A stretch of 64,000 bases of DNA from Oceanisphaera pacifica (lineage in GTDB: Bacteria; Pseudomonadota; Gammaproteobacteria; Enterobacterales; Aeromonadaceae): assembly GCF_017498065.1 (NCBI RefSeq), contig NZ_JAGDFX010000009.1, positions 62,001 through 126,000 of the forward strand, written 5' to 3'. A program made the translations under genes and the position numbers. Below, one piece after another: positions 29,259 through 37,087 of this stretch. The notes below the pieces were generated by a model. That model was given only the letters and a program-made list of their open reading frames with translations, did not search any database and was not told the origin of the DNA. Within the stretch, counting starts at the first letter, position 1. Each line of letters begins with the position of its first letter.

Positions 29259-30047
29259 ATGTTAGCGCCTTTATTTACGCCTCTTAAATGTGAGCCTGCC
29301 TTGAACCCTACCACGCTATTTATTGCCGATTTGCACTTAAGTGCCGCTCGACCAGACATTACTGCCGCTTTTATGCGCTTTATGCAACAAGAAGCGGTGC
29401 ACGCTGAGGCACTTTATGTACTCGGAGACTTATTTGAGTTTTCTATTGGTGATGATGAACCCAGTACCTTAAATGATGAGGTGGCGGCGGCGTTTAAAGC
29501 CTGTGTGGCACAAGGCACACCTGTGTATTTTATTCACGGTAATCGTGATTTTATGGTGGGGCGGCGTTTTGCCAAACAAGCCAATGTGCGCTTATTACCC
29601 GAACATAAAGTGATTGATTTATATGGTGAGCCAACGCTTATTATGCACGGTGATACCTTGTGCATTGATGATGCGGGTTATCAGCGTTATCGGCGTATTA
29701 CCCGTTGGGGCTGGTTGCAGTGGTTGTTTTTACGGTTACCTTTACGTTTTCGCATGAACATTGCTGACGGTATTCGCAGTAAAAGTGCTCAGTCGAAAGA
29801 AGATAAAGTGATGCAGGTAATGGATGTGAACCAAGCTGAAGTGGTGCGTCAAATGCAGCGCTACAAGGTAAAAACGCTGATTCATGGCCATACTCACAGA
29901 CCCAATATTCATACCCTTGCTTTAAAAGAGCAAGCAGCAAAACGCATTGTGTTGGGAGATTGGTACACCCAAGGCAGTGTGTTGGTAGTAACGCCACAGG
30001 GCTGTGATTTACAAAGCAGACAGCTGTTACGTGAGGGTGAAGCATGA
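29259..30047 (+). CDS. lpxH: UDP-2,3-diacylglucosamine diphosphatase LpxH
   Basis: This is a calcineurin-like metallophosphoesterase that cleaves UDP-2,3-diacylglucosamine to lipid X and UMP, the step between LpxD and LpxB in lipid A synthesis. Metal-binding motifs are FIADLHLS, LGDLFEF, HGNRDFMVGRRFA, IMHGDTLC and HGHTHRP; the MDVNQ motif is also present. The start is undecided. ATG 29259 gives 262 residues with no ribosome site, while TTG 29301 gives a start (MNPTTLFIADLH) that aligns with the 240-residue E. coli protein. The stop overlaps the dgkA ATG (GCATGA). Confidence 0.94.
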   Translation: MLAPLFTPLKCEPALNPTTLFIADLHLSAARPDITAAFMRFMQQEAVHAEALYVLGDLFEFSIGDDEPSTLNDEVAAAFKACVAQGTPVYFIHGNRDFMVGRRFAKQANVRLLPEHKVIDLYGEPTLIMHGDTLCIDDAGYQRYRRITRWGWLQWLFLRLPLRFRMNIADGIRSKSAQSKEDKVMQVMDVNQAEVVRQMQRYKVKTLIHGHTHRPNIHTLALKEQAAKRIVLGDWYTQGSVLVVTPQGCDLQSRQLLREGEA

Positions 30048-30412
30048 AGCCAGGTAAAACCGGTTTAGCGCGCATTGTGGCCGCCTGTGGTTATTCATTT
30101 AAAGGCTTGAAAGCCGCCTATCAACATGAAGCGGCATTTCGCCAAGAATGCTGGTTGCTGGTGCTATTAGTGCCCATTGTCTTGATCTGGAATATTAGTC
30201 TGCTAGCCAAGGCGCTGTTGCTGATGACTATGTTATTGGTGCTTATTGTAGAGCTATTTAACTCTGCCATAGAGGCGGTGGTTGACCGCATCGGCCCTGA
30301 GTTTCATGAGTTATCGGGCCGCGCCAAAGACATTGGCTCTGCTGGGGTATTGGTCGCCTTAGTGTTGTGTGGCCTAACCTGGCTGCTGGTGTTTTTAGAT
30401 TGGTTGAATTAA
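30044..30412 (+). CDS. dgkA: Diacylglycerol kinase DgkA
   Basis: This is a small trimeric integral-membrane kinase that recycles diacylglycerol to phosphatidic acid. The 122-residue length, three membrane segments and the signature ELFNSAIEAVVDRIGPEFHE followed by LSGRAKDIGSAGV are typical. Translational coupling to lpxH (four-base overlap) is seen in the sequence; a functional link through envelope lipid turnover is inference. Confidence 0.97.
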   Translation: MKPGKTGLARIVAACGYSFKGLKAAYQHEAAFRQECWLLVLLVPIVLIWNISLLAKALLLMTMLLVLIVELFNSAIEAVVDRIGPEFHELSGRAKDIGSAGVLVALVLCGLTWLLVFLDWLN

Positions 30413-31007
30413 TAGACAAACACTCTACCACGGAATACACGGATAAAAGCTGTAAGGGGTGAGGAGTGAAGAGGACGAGATAAAACCTAAAAGATAGCTT
30501 GAAGCGGGAAGTTAGAAGCCGGAAGAGAAGATCTAGATTGGGTAGGGTACGAGCCTGAAGGATGGATTGCTTCGTGCCTCGCAATGACCCAAATGCAGTC
30601 ATTGCGAGGAGCGTAGCGACGCGGCAATCCATTCAACAGGCGAGGGTATAGTGTAAGGTTTTTATTACGTCCTCCTCACCCCTTGCAGGTTTATCTCAGC
30701 CCGTCCTCTTTACAATCTTACAGCCAGATTTTAATTTTGCTATGCAAAATCGGCCAGCTGAAGCGGCCTCTACGAGAGCACTGGGTTAGCTTTAAGTATC
30801 GTCCGCCTTACCCCTCACTGGTTTGTTTTGGCCGTCCGCTTTACCGTTTTACTGGTAGAAGCCGCTTCAGCCGGCTGGTGTCGCGCAGCGGCACGTCTTA
30901 AAAACGGTCGAATAAATTCAACCCTACAAAGGCATTCACCGCGTGTTGCGCGGCAACCTAGCTCTTCTCTTCCAGCTTCAGGCTCTCAGCTATCTTTTCG
31001 CTTTGTT
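30413..31007. repeat. Repeat-rich spacer between dgkA and the helicase gene
   Basis: No gene in 595 bp. It carries an H-like start ('ctctaccacggaatacacgg'), purine-rich 7-nt-period sequence (about 30450-30482) with its inverse near 30668-30690, a left B arm (30488-30530), an A pair (30561-30590 and about 30598-30631), a 'gaagccgcttcagccggc' segment with a related inverted piece (30750-30900), a partial D end (30902-30925) and a right B arm (about 30960-31007). The B tail 'tttcgctttgttttag' touches the helicase stop codon. Short plus-strand frames here are rejected. Confidence 0.78.
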
Positions 31008-32387
31008 TTAGTTAGGCTTCTTACGTTTAGGTGGGGCCATGCCGTCGTTGGATCCTAGGCCGGTGCCGGGGGCTAAGCGATCACTGCGATCTTTTAAGGC
31101 TTTTACTGTTTTTGCTTGCTTTTTAGCTGGTTTATAAGCATTGGAGCCGCCTTTGCCTTGGTAACCTTTACCTTTACCTTTAGCTGCGGGCTTGGCGGTG
31201 GCTTTTTTCTTGTTAGGTCTAATGCCTTTAAATTTACCGACTAAGCCTTCAAAGGTCATAAAGCTAATGTCTTGCTGCAAAAAGCGCTCTACACGCTTAA
31301 AGGCATCCCAATCTTTGGGGCCCACTAAGGAGAGGGCTAAGCCTTTAGCGCCTGCTCGGCCAGTACGGCCAATGCGATGTACATACTCTTCGGCCTGCTT
31401 GGGCATATCAAAGTTAACAACTAACGAGACCTGTAATAGATCTAAGCCGCGGGAGGCCACATCTGTGGTAATTAATACCTTTTGTTGGCCACGGCTAAAG
31501 CTGTCCATAATGCGATTACGTTCAGCTTGGCTCATATCGCCACTGAGGGCGGCTGTGCTTAAGTTGTGGGTTTCTAGCAAGCGGGCTAAGCGCTCGGTGT
31601 CGGCGCGAGTGGCGGTAAAAATAATCGCTTGTTGGTAAGACTGAGTCGTTAAAATATGTTGTAGCAAGGCTTGTTTGTGATCGAGGTGGTCACATAAATA
31701 GAAGCGTTTCTCTATATCTAAGTGCTCAGCATTAGCGGCCCCTACGGCAATACGCTTGGGCGCTTTCAGTAGCTTGTCGGCCATGTCATTCACTTGAGCA
31801 TGATCGAGGGTGGCCGAGAACATTAAGGTTTGGCGACGTCTATGATCGGCAGCGTCATTAATTTGATTTAGCTCTTTGGCAAACCCTAAGTCGAGCATGC
31901 GATCGGCTTCATCCATAATAAGTAGCTCTAGGCCATTAAGCATCAGTGAGCGTGACGTTAAGTGGTTAGCCAGTCGACCTGGGGTGGCAACGATAACGTG
32001 GGGCTGTTTGCGCAGCAGCTTTATTTGGTCGTTAAAGTTTTCGCCACCCAGTAATAGAGCAATATTGATGCTGTTATTGCTGGTGAGTGAGCGCAGTTGT
32101 TCGTATACCTGTTTAGCTAGCTCACGAGTAGGGGCTAAAATAAGGGCCCTAGGATCGCGCTTACTCAGTGCTTTGGTTTTGATCAGTCGTTGTAATGCGG
32201 GCAGCAAAAAGGCCAGGGTTTTACCTGAGCCTGTTTTAGAGGAGGCAATAAGATCGTGGCCGGTTAATATTACCGGGATCGCTTGGTCTTGGATCTCTGT
32301 GAGGGTATGTAACCCTTGGTGTTCGAGTGCGGCCATAAGACGGTTGTCTAAACCAAGATCTTTAAACTGTTCGGGTTGTTGCGCCAA
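31008..32387 (-). CDS. DEAD-box ATP-dependent RNA helicase
   Basis: This is a cytoplasmic RNA helicase of 459 residues. The Q motif region starts FKDLGLDNRLMAALEHQG. Motif I is SSKTGSGKT (~48-56), Ia is APTRELAKQ, II is MDEADRML, III is SAT in MFSATLDHA, IV/V includes TDVASRGLD and VI is HRIGRTGRAG. After residue ~395 a basic, Lys/Gly-rich low-complexity tail (GKGKGYQGKGGS) is probably an RNA-binding arm. It resembles RhlE/SrmB-type helicases used in ribosome assembly or cold adaptation, but I cannot name the subgroup, so no symbol is given. It is monocistronic. Confidence 0.92.
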   Translation of the reverse strand: MAQQPEQFKDLGLDNRLMAALEHQGLHTLTEIQDQAIPVILTGHDLIASSKTGSGKTLAFLLPALQRLIKTKALSKRDPRALILAPTRELAKQVYEQLRSLTSNNSINIALLLGGENFNDQIKLLRKQPHVIVATPGRLANHLTSRSLMLNGLELLIMDEADRMLDLGFAKELNQINDAADHRRRQTLMFSATLDHAQVNDMADKLLKAPKRIAVGAANAEHLDIEKRFYLCDHLDHKQALLQHILTTQSYQQAIIFTATRADTERLARLLETHNLSTAALSGDMSQAERNRIMDSFSRGQQKVLITTDVASRGLDLLQVSLVVNFDMPKQAEEYVHRIGRTGRAGAKGLALSLVGPKDWDAFKRVERFLQQDISFMTFEGLVGKFKGIRPNKKKATAKPAAKGKGKGYQGKGGSNAYKPAKKQAKTVKALKDRSDRLAPGTGLGSNDGMAPPKRKKPN

Positions 32388-32876
32388 GTTACTGCTCCGC
32401 TTGCGATAAAGTTAACAAATTAAATGGCCGCTATTGTATAAGAAATTTACTGATAAGGCTTGTAAAGAGTGAGGGGTGAAGAGTGAAGAGGGCGAGATAA
32501 AACAAACTGATTAAAGCGGGGCGCAGCTGTTGTTTTAAATATCGTCCTCCTCACTCTTTACAGGTTTATCTTAGCCTGTCCACTTTACCGTTACTGGTGG
32601 CGCGAAGCGGCACGTCTTAAAAGCTTTTGCAACGGAATCCACGACTCTTTATTTACGAGATGCACGGAAAAATAGGGATAAGAGCTGAAAAGAGCGTTTA
32701 TTGGTAAGGCTACTCTTGAGACATCTCAATGCAGACACGCTTTTAGCTAAGCAAAAGCCATTCAATAAATGATACATGTCGCAAAGGGTAAAAATACCCA
32801 AGTTTAGTGCTGATCTCTGGTTTACTGTCAGTGCATACTCAGCCAAAATCAATCTTTGACTTGGACTAAAGTCGGG
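32388..32876. repeat. Spacer between divergent helicase and thioesterase genes
   Basis: No gene. Purine-rich heptad DNA ('gagtgaggggtgaagagtga', 32465-32484) and its approximate inverse (32545-32575) are followed by a 'ggcgcgaagcggcacg' piece and an H segment (about 32622-32720, 'ttttgcaacggaatccacg' to 'attggtaagg'), which is shared with 26260-26340. The final ~150 bp look unique and should hold the thioesterase promoter. A 67-codon minus-strand frame inside is not supported. Confidence 0.72.
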
Positions 32877-32906
32877 TTGACAGCAATAATAAAATATTAC
32901 ATTTAA
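32877..32906 (+). promoter_or_regulatory. Possible sigma-70 promoter of the thioesterase gene
   Basis: A perfect -35 hexamer TTGACA (32877-32882) is followed at 18 bp by the weak -10 candidate ATTTAA (32901-32906), in a very A/T-rich tract 22 bp before the ATG. The -10 match is poor, so only the -35 is convincing. Confidence 0.3.
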
Positions 32907-32927
32907 CGTTGATTATTAGGTGAAGTA

Positions 32928-33512
32928 ATGAATGAAGCACAGTTTAGTACCGTTAAGTCGTCTCAGGTTATTCTTAAAGAGTTGATGGTGCCTTCTTACG
33001 CCAACTTTGGCGGCAAGGTGCACGGTGGGGTTATTTTGGGCTTGATGGATAAAATTGCATATACCTGTGCTGCCTCTCATTGCAAAGGCTACAGTGTGAC
33101 CGCGTCTGTAGATTCGGTGGACTTTATGAACCCGGTAGAAGTGGGTGACCTACTAACATTATATGCGTCCGTTAACTATGTCGGCACCAGCTCGATGGAA
33201 GTGGGCATTAAGGTAGAGTCAGAAAACTTTCGTGAAGGCACAGTCAAGCACACTAATACCTCTTACTTTACCATGGTGGCATTAAGTGAAGAAACCCGTA
33301 AACCGGTTAAAGTAGCGGGCTTGTTATTGGAAGATGAGGATGAAATTCGTCGTTTTGTGATGGGTAAACTGCGTAAAAAGCTACGCCGTGCGCACCAACA
33401 AGAAATTGATGATATTGGTAAGGCACTGAATATGGGTAAAGCCATCCCTGAGCTTACCGGTGAAAATTGTCAGGTACAGGAGTCGGCATATAAAAATACG
33501 ACGGCCCGCTAA
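32928..33512 (+). CDS. Acyl-CoA thioesterase (hot-dog fold, YciA/ACOT type)
   Basis: This 194-residue protein has one hot-dog domain (about 12-125) with the family pattern NFGGKVHGGVILGLMDKIAY, where the Asp in LMD is the usual catalytic acid, and DSVDFMNPVEVGDLLTL. The C-terminal ~65 residues are a charged helical tail (RKKLRRAHQQEIDDI) not found in E. coli YciA. It should hydrolyse acyl-CoA; chain-length preference cannot be read. AGGTGA lies 6 nt before the ATG. It may be co-transcribed with the RlpA-like gene ~90 bp downstream. Confidence 0.85.
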   Translation: MNEAQFSTVKSSQVILKELMVPSYANFGGKVHGGVILGLMDKIAYTCAASHCKGYSVTASVDSVDFMNPVEVGDLLTLYASVNYVGTSSMEVGIKVESENFREGTVKHTNTSYFTMVALSEETRKPVKVAGLLLEDEDEIRRFVMGKLRKKLRRAHQQEIDDIGKALNMGKAIPELTGENCQVQESAYKNTTAR

Positions 33513-33605
33513 GTGCAATATTAGTAAAGTGGGTGACGCTGGACATAGTCAGTTATTTCTCGGTCATGTGTGCTTCACCCTTTGAATGATTAAGAGGTGA
33601 GTAAT

Positions 33606-34001
33606 GTGATTTTCGTTAAAAAAATAACTGGTGTATTGCTATTGGTATTGTTGCAGTCTTGTACCAGCGTACCAAGCTCTGCAAGTACGGTAGGAACGTT
33701 AGCCGTGGTGAGCTCACAGCAGGGTAAGGCCTCTTATTATGGTGGTCGCTTTCATGGTCGAAAAACCGCCAGTGGTGAGATTTTTAATAAAAATATACTT
33801 ACAGCCGCTCACCGTACTTTGCCATTTGGCACTCAGGTTAGAGTGACTAATTTGAACAATAATAAGTCGGTGGTGGTGCGTATTAATGATAGGGGCCCTT
33901 ATGCTAAGGGCCGTATTATTGATTTATCTGAACAGGCGGCTCGTCAACTTAAGATGATCCGTGCTGGTGTGGTAAAAGTAAAAGTAGAGCGTTTAAGGTA
34001 G
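33606..34001 (+). CDS. RlpA-like double-psi beta-barrel lipoprotein
   Basis: This is a 131-residue septal-ring/lytic-transglycosylase-type protein. I start at GTG 33606, where GAGG (33594-33597) lies 8 nt upstream, so the signal peptide is [19 protein letters not shown] with a lipobox Cys. The DPBB domain covers almost all the rest: [56 protein letters not shown]. It lacks the C-terminal SPOR domain of full RlpA, so it probably is not targeted to denuded glycan at the septum in the usual way. It abuts the next gene with no spacer. Confidence 0.86.
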   Translation: MIFVKKITGVLLLVLLQSCTSVPSSASTVGTLAVVSSQQGKASYYGGRFHGRKTASGEIFNKNILTAAHRTLPFGTQVRVTNLNNNKSVVVRINDRGPYAKGRIIDLSEQAARQLKMIRAGVVKVKVERLR

Positions 34002-34589
34002 ATGAAGCACGTGCTCATAAAAAACATAAAACCTGTGCTATTGAGTGCGTTACTCGTTTTTCCTTTGTCAGTATCAGCGGCACAAGCGGTATTTGCAGGG
34101 GGAAGCTTTTGGGTGATGGAAGCACTGTTTGCTTCTCGTTTAGGCGTTACTGAAGTGACTGCTGGCTGGGTGAAAACCGATAATCGTGCCTCTCGTCGCC
34201 AAGCTGTACGTGTCGAGTATGACGCGCAACAGATTAATTATGGTGAACTCCTCACTTTATATTGGGCTGCTATCGATCCCTTTGACGGTAAAGGGCAGTA
34301 TTGTGATAGGGGGCGAGAATACAGCCCTGCTATTTATGTGCAAACTGCCTTTCAACGTCGGCTTGCTCAGCAAAGCCGAGCTCAAATTGCACTTGCGCAA
34401 AACAACAGGGTTAAAACGCGTATCTTACCTGCCAATATCTTTATGCAGGCCGACGAGCGCCACCAGCAATATTACCAAAAGCACCCGGTATTGTATGGCG
34501 GTTACCGACCAATGTGTGGCTATCCTAGTGAGCGTTATATTAACGCGCGGCTACGCGCAAGAGCCCCGCTTGCCACCACTGCACAATAG
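34002..34589 (+). CDS. Periplasmic MsrA-like protein with catalytic Cys replaced by Ser
   Basis: This 195-residue protein has a signal peptide (about 1-26, ending SVSAAQA) and an MsrA-fold domain. The MsrA active-site motif GGCFW reads AGGSFWVME here: codon AGC (Ser) stands in place of Cys at the nucleophile. The conserved Glu of that motif, the DPFDGKGQYCDRGREYSPAIYV block and a late Cys (YRPMCGYPSERYI) remain. MsrA reduces methionine-S-sulfoxide through that Cys, so activity is doubtful. It could be a pseudo-enzyme, a methionine-sulfoxide-binding protein or a sequencing error. The ATG directly follows the RlpA-like stop, and the 3' end overlaps convergent mobB by 50 bp. Confidence 0.85.
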   Translation: MKHVLIKNIKPVLLSALLVFPLSVSAAQAVFAGGSFWVMEALFASRLGVTEVTAGWVKTDNRASRRQAVRVEYDAQQINYGELLTLYWAAIDPFDGKGQYCDRGREYSPAIYVQTAFQRRLAQQSRAQIALAQNNRVKTRILPANIFMQADERHQQYYQKHPVLYGGYRPMCGYPSERYINARLRARAPLATTAQ

Positions 34590-35085
34590 TATCGGCAATG
34601 GCGTTAGCATTATTTAAGTCTAGTAACGATACCGGAGCGGTTAAGTGGAGATCATCGGTAGCTACCGCTAAAATATGCGGGTCTTGTAGACAAAGTAAGG
34701 GTTTGTGATAACTGGGTCTGTGTATTTCTATTTTTTGGATAGCTGCATCACGAAAGCCCTCAACAAGTACTAAATCAAGCTGGTTTGTGCTTAGGCGCGC
34801 CAACGACTCAGCTAAGTTAGGCTCTTGTTGTTGAGGATTTTCATAGGTCAGTATGCTGCGTTGTGGCCCTGCCAATAAACACTGGCTGGCGCCGGCATGG
34901 CGTAGCTCATAACTGTCTTTGCCGGGTATGTCTTGCTCTACATCGTGGTGGGTATGCTTGATAATACCGACGCGTAATTGGCGTTGAGCGAGCAAGCTGA
35001 CTAATTGACGTAATAGCGTGGTTTTTCCGCTGCCGCTAAAACCTGCAAAGCCCAATAATGAGTAGGCAGAAGAAGATACGCACAT
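34540..35085 (-). CDS. mobB: Molybdopterin-guanine dinucleotide biosynthesis adaptor MobB
   Basis: This is a P-loop GTPase-like protein that assists MobA in attaching GMP to molybdopterin. The start is ATG 35085 with GGAG 7 nt upstream, giving 181 residues. The Walker A is GFAGFSGSGKTTLLRQL (about 9-25), followed by the family blocks VGIIKHTHHDVEQDIPGKDS, RHAGASQCLLAGP, DLVLVEGFRD and KIEIHRP. No mobA is adjacent. Its last 50 bp are antiparallel to the MsrA-like gene, so the two messages share complementary 3' ends. Confidence 0.93.
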   Translation of the reverse strand: MCVSSSAYSLLGFAGFSGSGKTTLLRQLVSLLAQRQLRVGIIKHTHHDVEQDIPGKDSYELRHAGASQCLLAGPQRSILTYENPQQQEPNLAESLARLSTNQLDLVLVEGFRDAAIQKIEIHRPSYHKPLLCLQDPHILAVATDDLHLTAPVSLLDLNNANAIADTIVQWWQAGLLRVAAR

Positions 35086-35371
35086 AATTGCTCCAAGTAA
35101 AAAGACTAACATAAGGGCAATATAGACGGTATGCGGTGCTTTATTGCCAATAATAAAGGTATATTATTTGAAAAATATGCCTTTAGCGCCTTTTTTTGTT
35201 AATAAATGCCGTAACAGACACAAAAAACATAAAGACGAACACGACTATTTTTCGATAACATCTTACTATAAGCTGTTTTTATACAGGTGAGTTGTTTTCG
35301 CCAGTCTTATCAATTATCTGGGTAGCCAAAACGTTTTGAAGATACATAATCTACAACAATTAAGGTGCATT

Positions 35372-37087
35372 ATGAATCAAGGAGCATGGGGACTGTTGCT
35401 CTTGCTATTGCTTAGCCTGAATGTGAAGGCTGATGAGGTTAGCTTTCAATTAAAAGGGTTAAAAGGCGATTTAAAAGACAACACCAAGGTGTACCTAGAT
35501 CAATTACCACCGATTGAAGCAGAGCAGCTTCCGCGTTTTCGTAAAGATATTCAAACGGCTGTGATCACCAGCCTGCAAGCTCTTGGCTATTACAACCCCG
35601 ATATCGAGATTATTCCTGATAAAGATAACCCTAAGCGCGTGACCGTTAAGGTAAAGGCGGGTAAGCCGGTACGTATTCGTAAGCTAAATGTTGAGCTGAA
35701 GGGTGACTCGCAAACCGACCCACAGTTTGCGTCGCTGATAAGTCAGCTGTCTTTGCGTCAAGACGATGTATTTCAACATAATACCTATGAAAAAACCAAA
35801 GCCAGCTTACTGAGCCTTGCGCTAACGCGAGGCTATTTTGATGCACAATATCAACATAGCCAAGTGTTGGTACACCCAGCAGATAATGCGGCCGACGTTA
35901 ACTTAGTTTTTGACTCTGGGCCGCGCTATAAATTTGGTGAGTTAAAAATTGATAGTGATAGACCCGTCGCTCGTCTGTTAGACCCTTTGGTGGATATTAC
36001 CGTGGGCGAACCTTTTTTAGCCAATAAAGTGTCTGACTTAAGCCGCGCTGTATCGAGCACAGAATATTTTCGTCGTGTAGAAATACAGCCGTTAGTGGGC
36101 AAGGCCAATGAAAATCATGAGATTCCCATGTCGGTAGTGTTGCGTGCTAAAGCGGATAATGAGGTAGAGGTGGGTATTGGTTTTTCAACCGATGAAGGGC
36201 CTAGGGTGTCAACCAGCTGGGATAAGCCTTGGATAAACAGCTTAGGTCATAGCTTGCAAACTAATCTTAAAATATCTGAACCGAAGCAAGATATTAGTGT
36301 GATTTATAAAATCCCTCGTGAGAATCCGTTAGAAAACTACTATACGGTGCAGGGCGGTTATCAGATGCTAGACCAAGATGACACCAAAAGTGACCGTGTT
36401 GTTGCTTCTATACACCGTAGAGATAAAAATCTAGGTGGTTGGAATCGAGATGTATTTATTCGTTCTGAATTTGAATCTTATACCCAAGGCCAGCAAGAAG
36501 ACGAAAGCTTTCTGGTGATCCCAGGGGTGTCATTTGAGCGAATTCGTGTTCGAGGCGGTTTAGAGCCGGTATGGGGAGACTCGCAATTAGCGACTTTAGA
36601 GCTCTCTGAGCCTTGGTGGGGATCAGACACTCGCTTTATTCGCTTATTTGGTCGTACTAAGTGGTTACGTACTGTGGGTGAGGGGCAGCGGGTGATAGCC
36701 CGTGCCGAACAAGGGGCGGTTTGGGTCGATGAAGTTGATCAATTACCGCCGTCGCTGCGCTTTTTTACCGGTGGTGATATGACGGTGCGCGGCTTTAGTT
36801 ACCAATCAATTACCCCCGTAGATGCCAACGGCGATCGCCTAGGGGCTAAGTACGCCACCGCACTTAGTCTTGAGTACGACTATAAAGTGGCTGAAAAATG
36901 GCGACTCGCCACTTTTGTGGATACGGGGACGGCGACCAATGATTATACAGAATCTTGGAAAGTGGGCACCGGCTTAGGTGTGCGCTGGCAAACGCCCGTG
37001 GGGCCGGTACGTATTGATTTAGCATTTGGCGTGTCAGAAGAGCATGTTCCGATGCGCATTCACTTTACTTTAGGGCCTGAACTATGA
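35372..37087 (+). CDS. tamA: Autotransporter/translocation assembly module outer-membrane protein TamA
   Basis: This Omp85-family protein partners TamB in assembly of some outer-membrane proteins and in lipid transport between membranes. The start is ATG 35372 with AAGG about 8 nt upstream; an upstream TTG at 35336 adds 12 residues before the signal peptide. The 571-residue protein has a signal peptide ending NVKADE, three POTRA domains (to ~residue 250) and a 16-strand barrel with the lid-loop motif FTGGDMTVRGFSY. The stop overlaps the tamB start by four bases. The upstream ~285 bp shared with divergent mobB is AT-rich, without repeats. Confidence 0.95.
   Translation: MNQGAWGLLLLLLLSLNVKADEVSFQLKGLKGDLKDNTKVYLDQLPPIEAEQLPRFRKDIQTAVITSLQALGYYNPDIEIIPDKDNPKRVTVKVKAGKPVRIRKLNVELKGDSQTDPQFASLISQLSLRQDDVFQHNTYEKTKASLLSLALTRGYFDAQYQHSQVLVHPADNAADVNLVFDSGPRYKFGELKIDSDRPVARLLDPLVDITVGEPFLANKVSDLSRAVSSTEYFRRVEIQPLVGKANENHEIPMSVVLRAKADNEVEVGIGFSTDEGPRVSTSWDKPWINSLGHSLQTNLKISEPKQDISVIYKIPRENPLENYYTVQGGYQMLDQDDTKSDRVVASIHRRDKNLGGWNRDVFIRSEFESYTQGQQEDESFLVIPGVSFERIRVRGGLEPVWGDSQLATLELSEPWWGSDTRFIRLFGRTKWLRTVGEGQRVIARAEQGAVWVDEVDQLPPSLRFFTGGDMTVRGFSYQSITPVDANGDRLGAKYATALSLEYDYKVAEKWRLATFVDTGTATNDYTESWKVGTGLGVRWQTPVGPVRIDLAFGVSEEHVPMRIHFTLGPEL

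Noticed and set aside
30683-31058. Two overlapping plus-strand frames of 72 and 76 codons
   Set aside because: They are made of repeat segments and run into the antisense strand of the helicase gene.
31192-32409. Long plus-strand frames (148 and 177 codons) antisense to the helicase
   Set aside because: Shadow frames of the DEAD-box gene, which has all its motifs on the minus strand.
32649-32852. 67-codon minus-strand frame between helicase and thioesterase
   Set aside because: Partly within an H repeat, no ribosome site, no recognisable domain.
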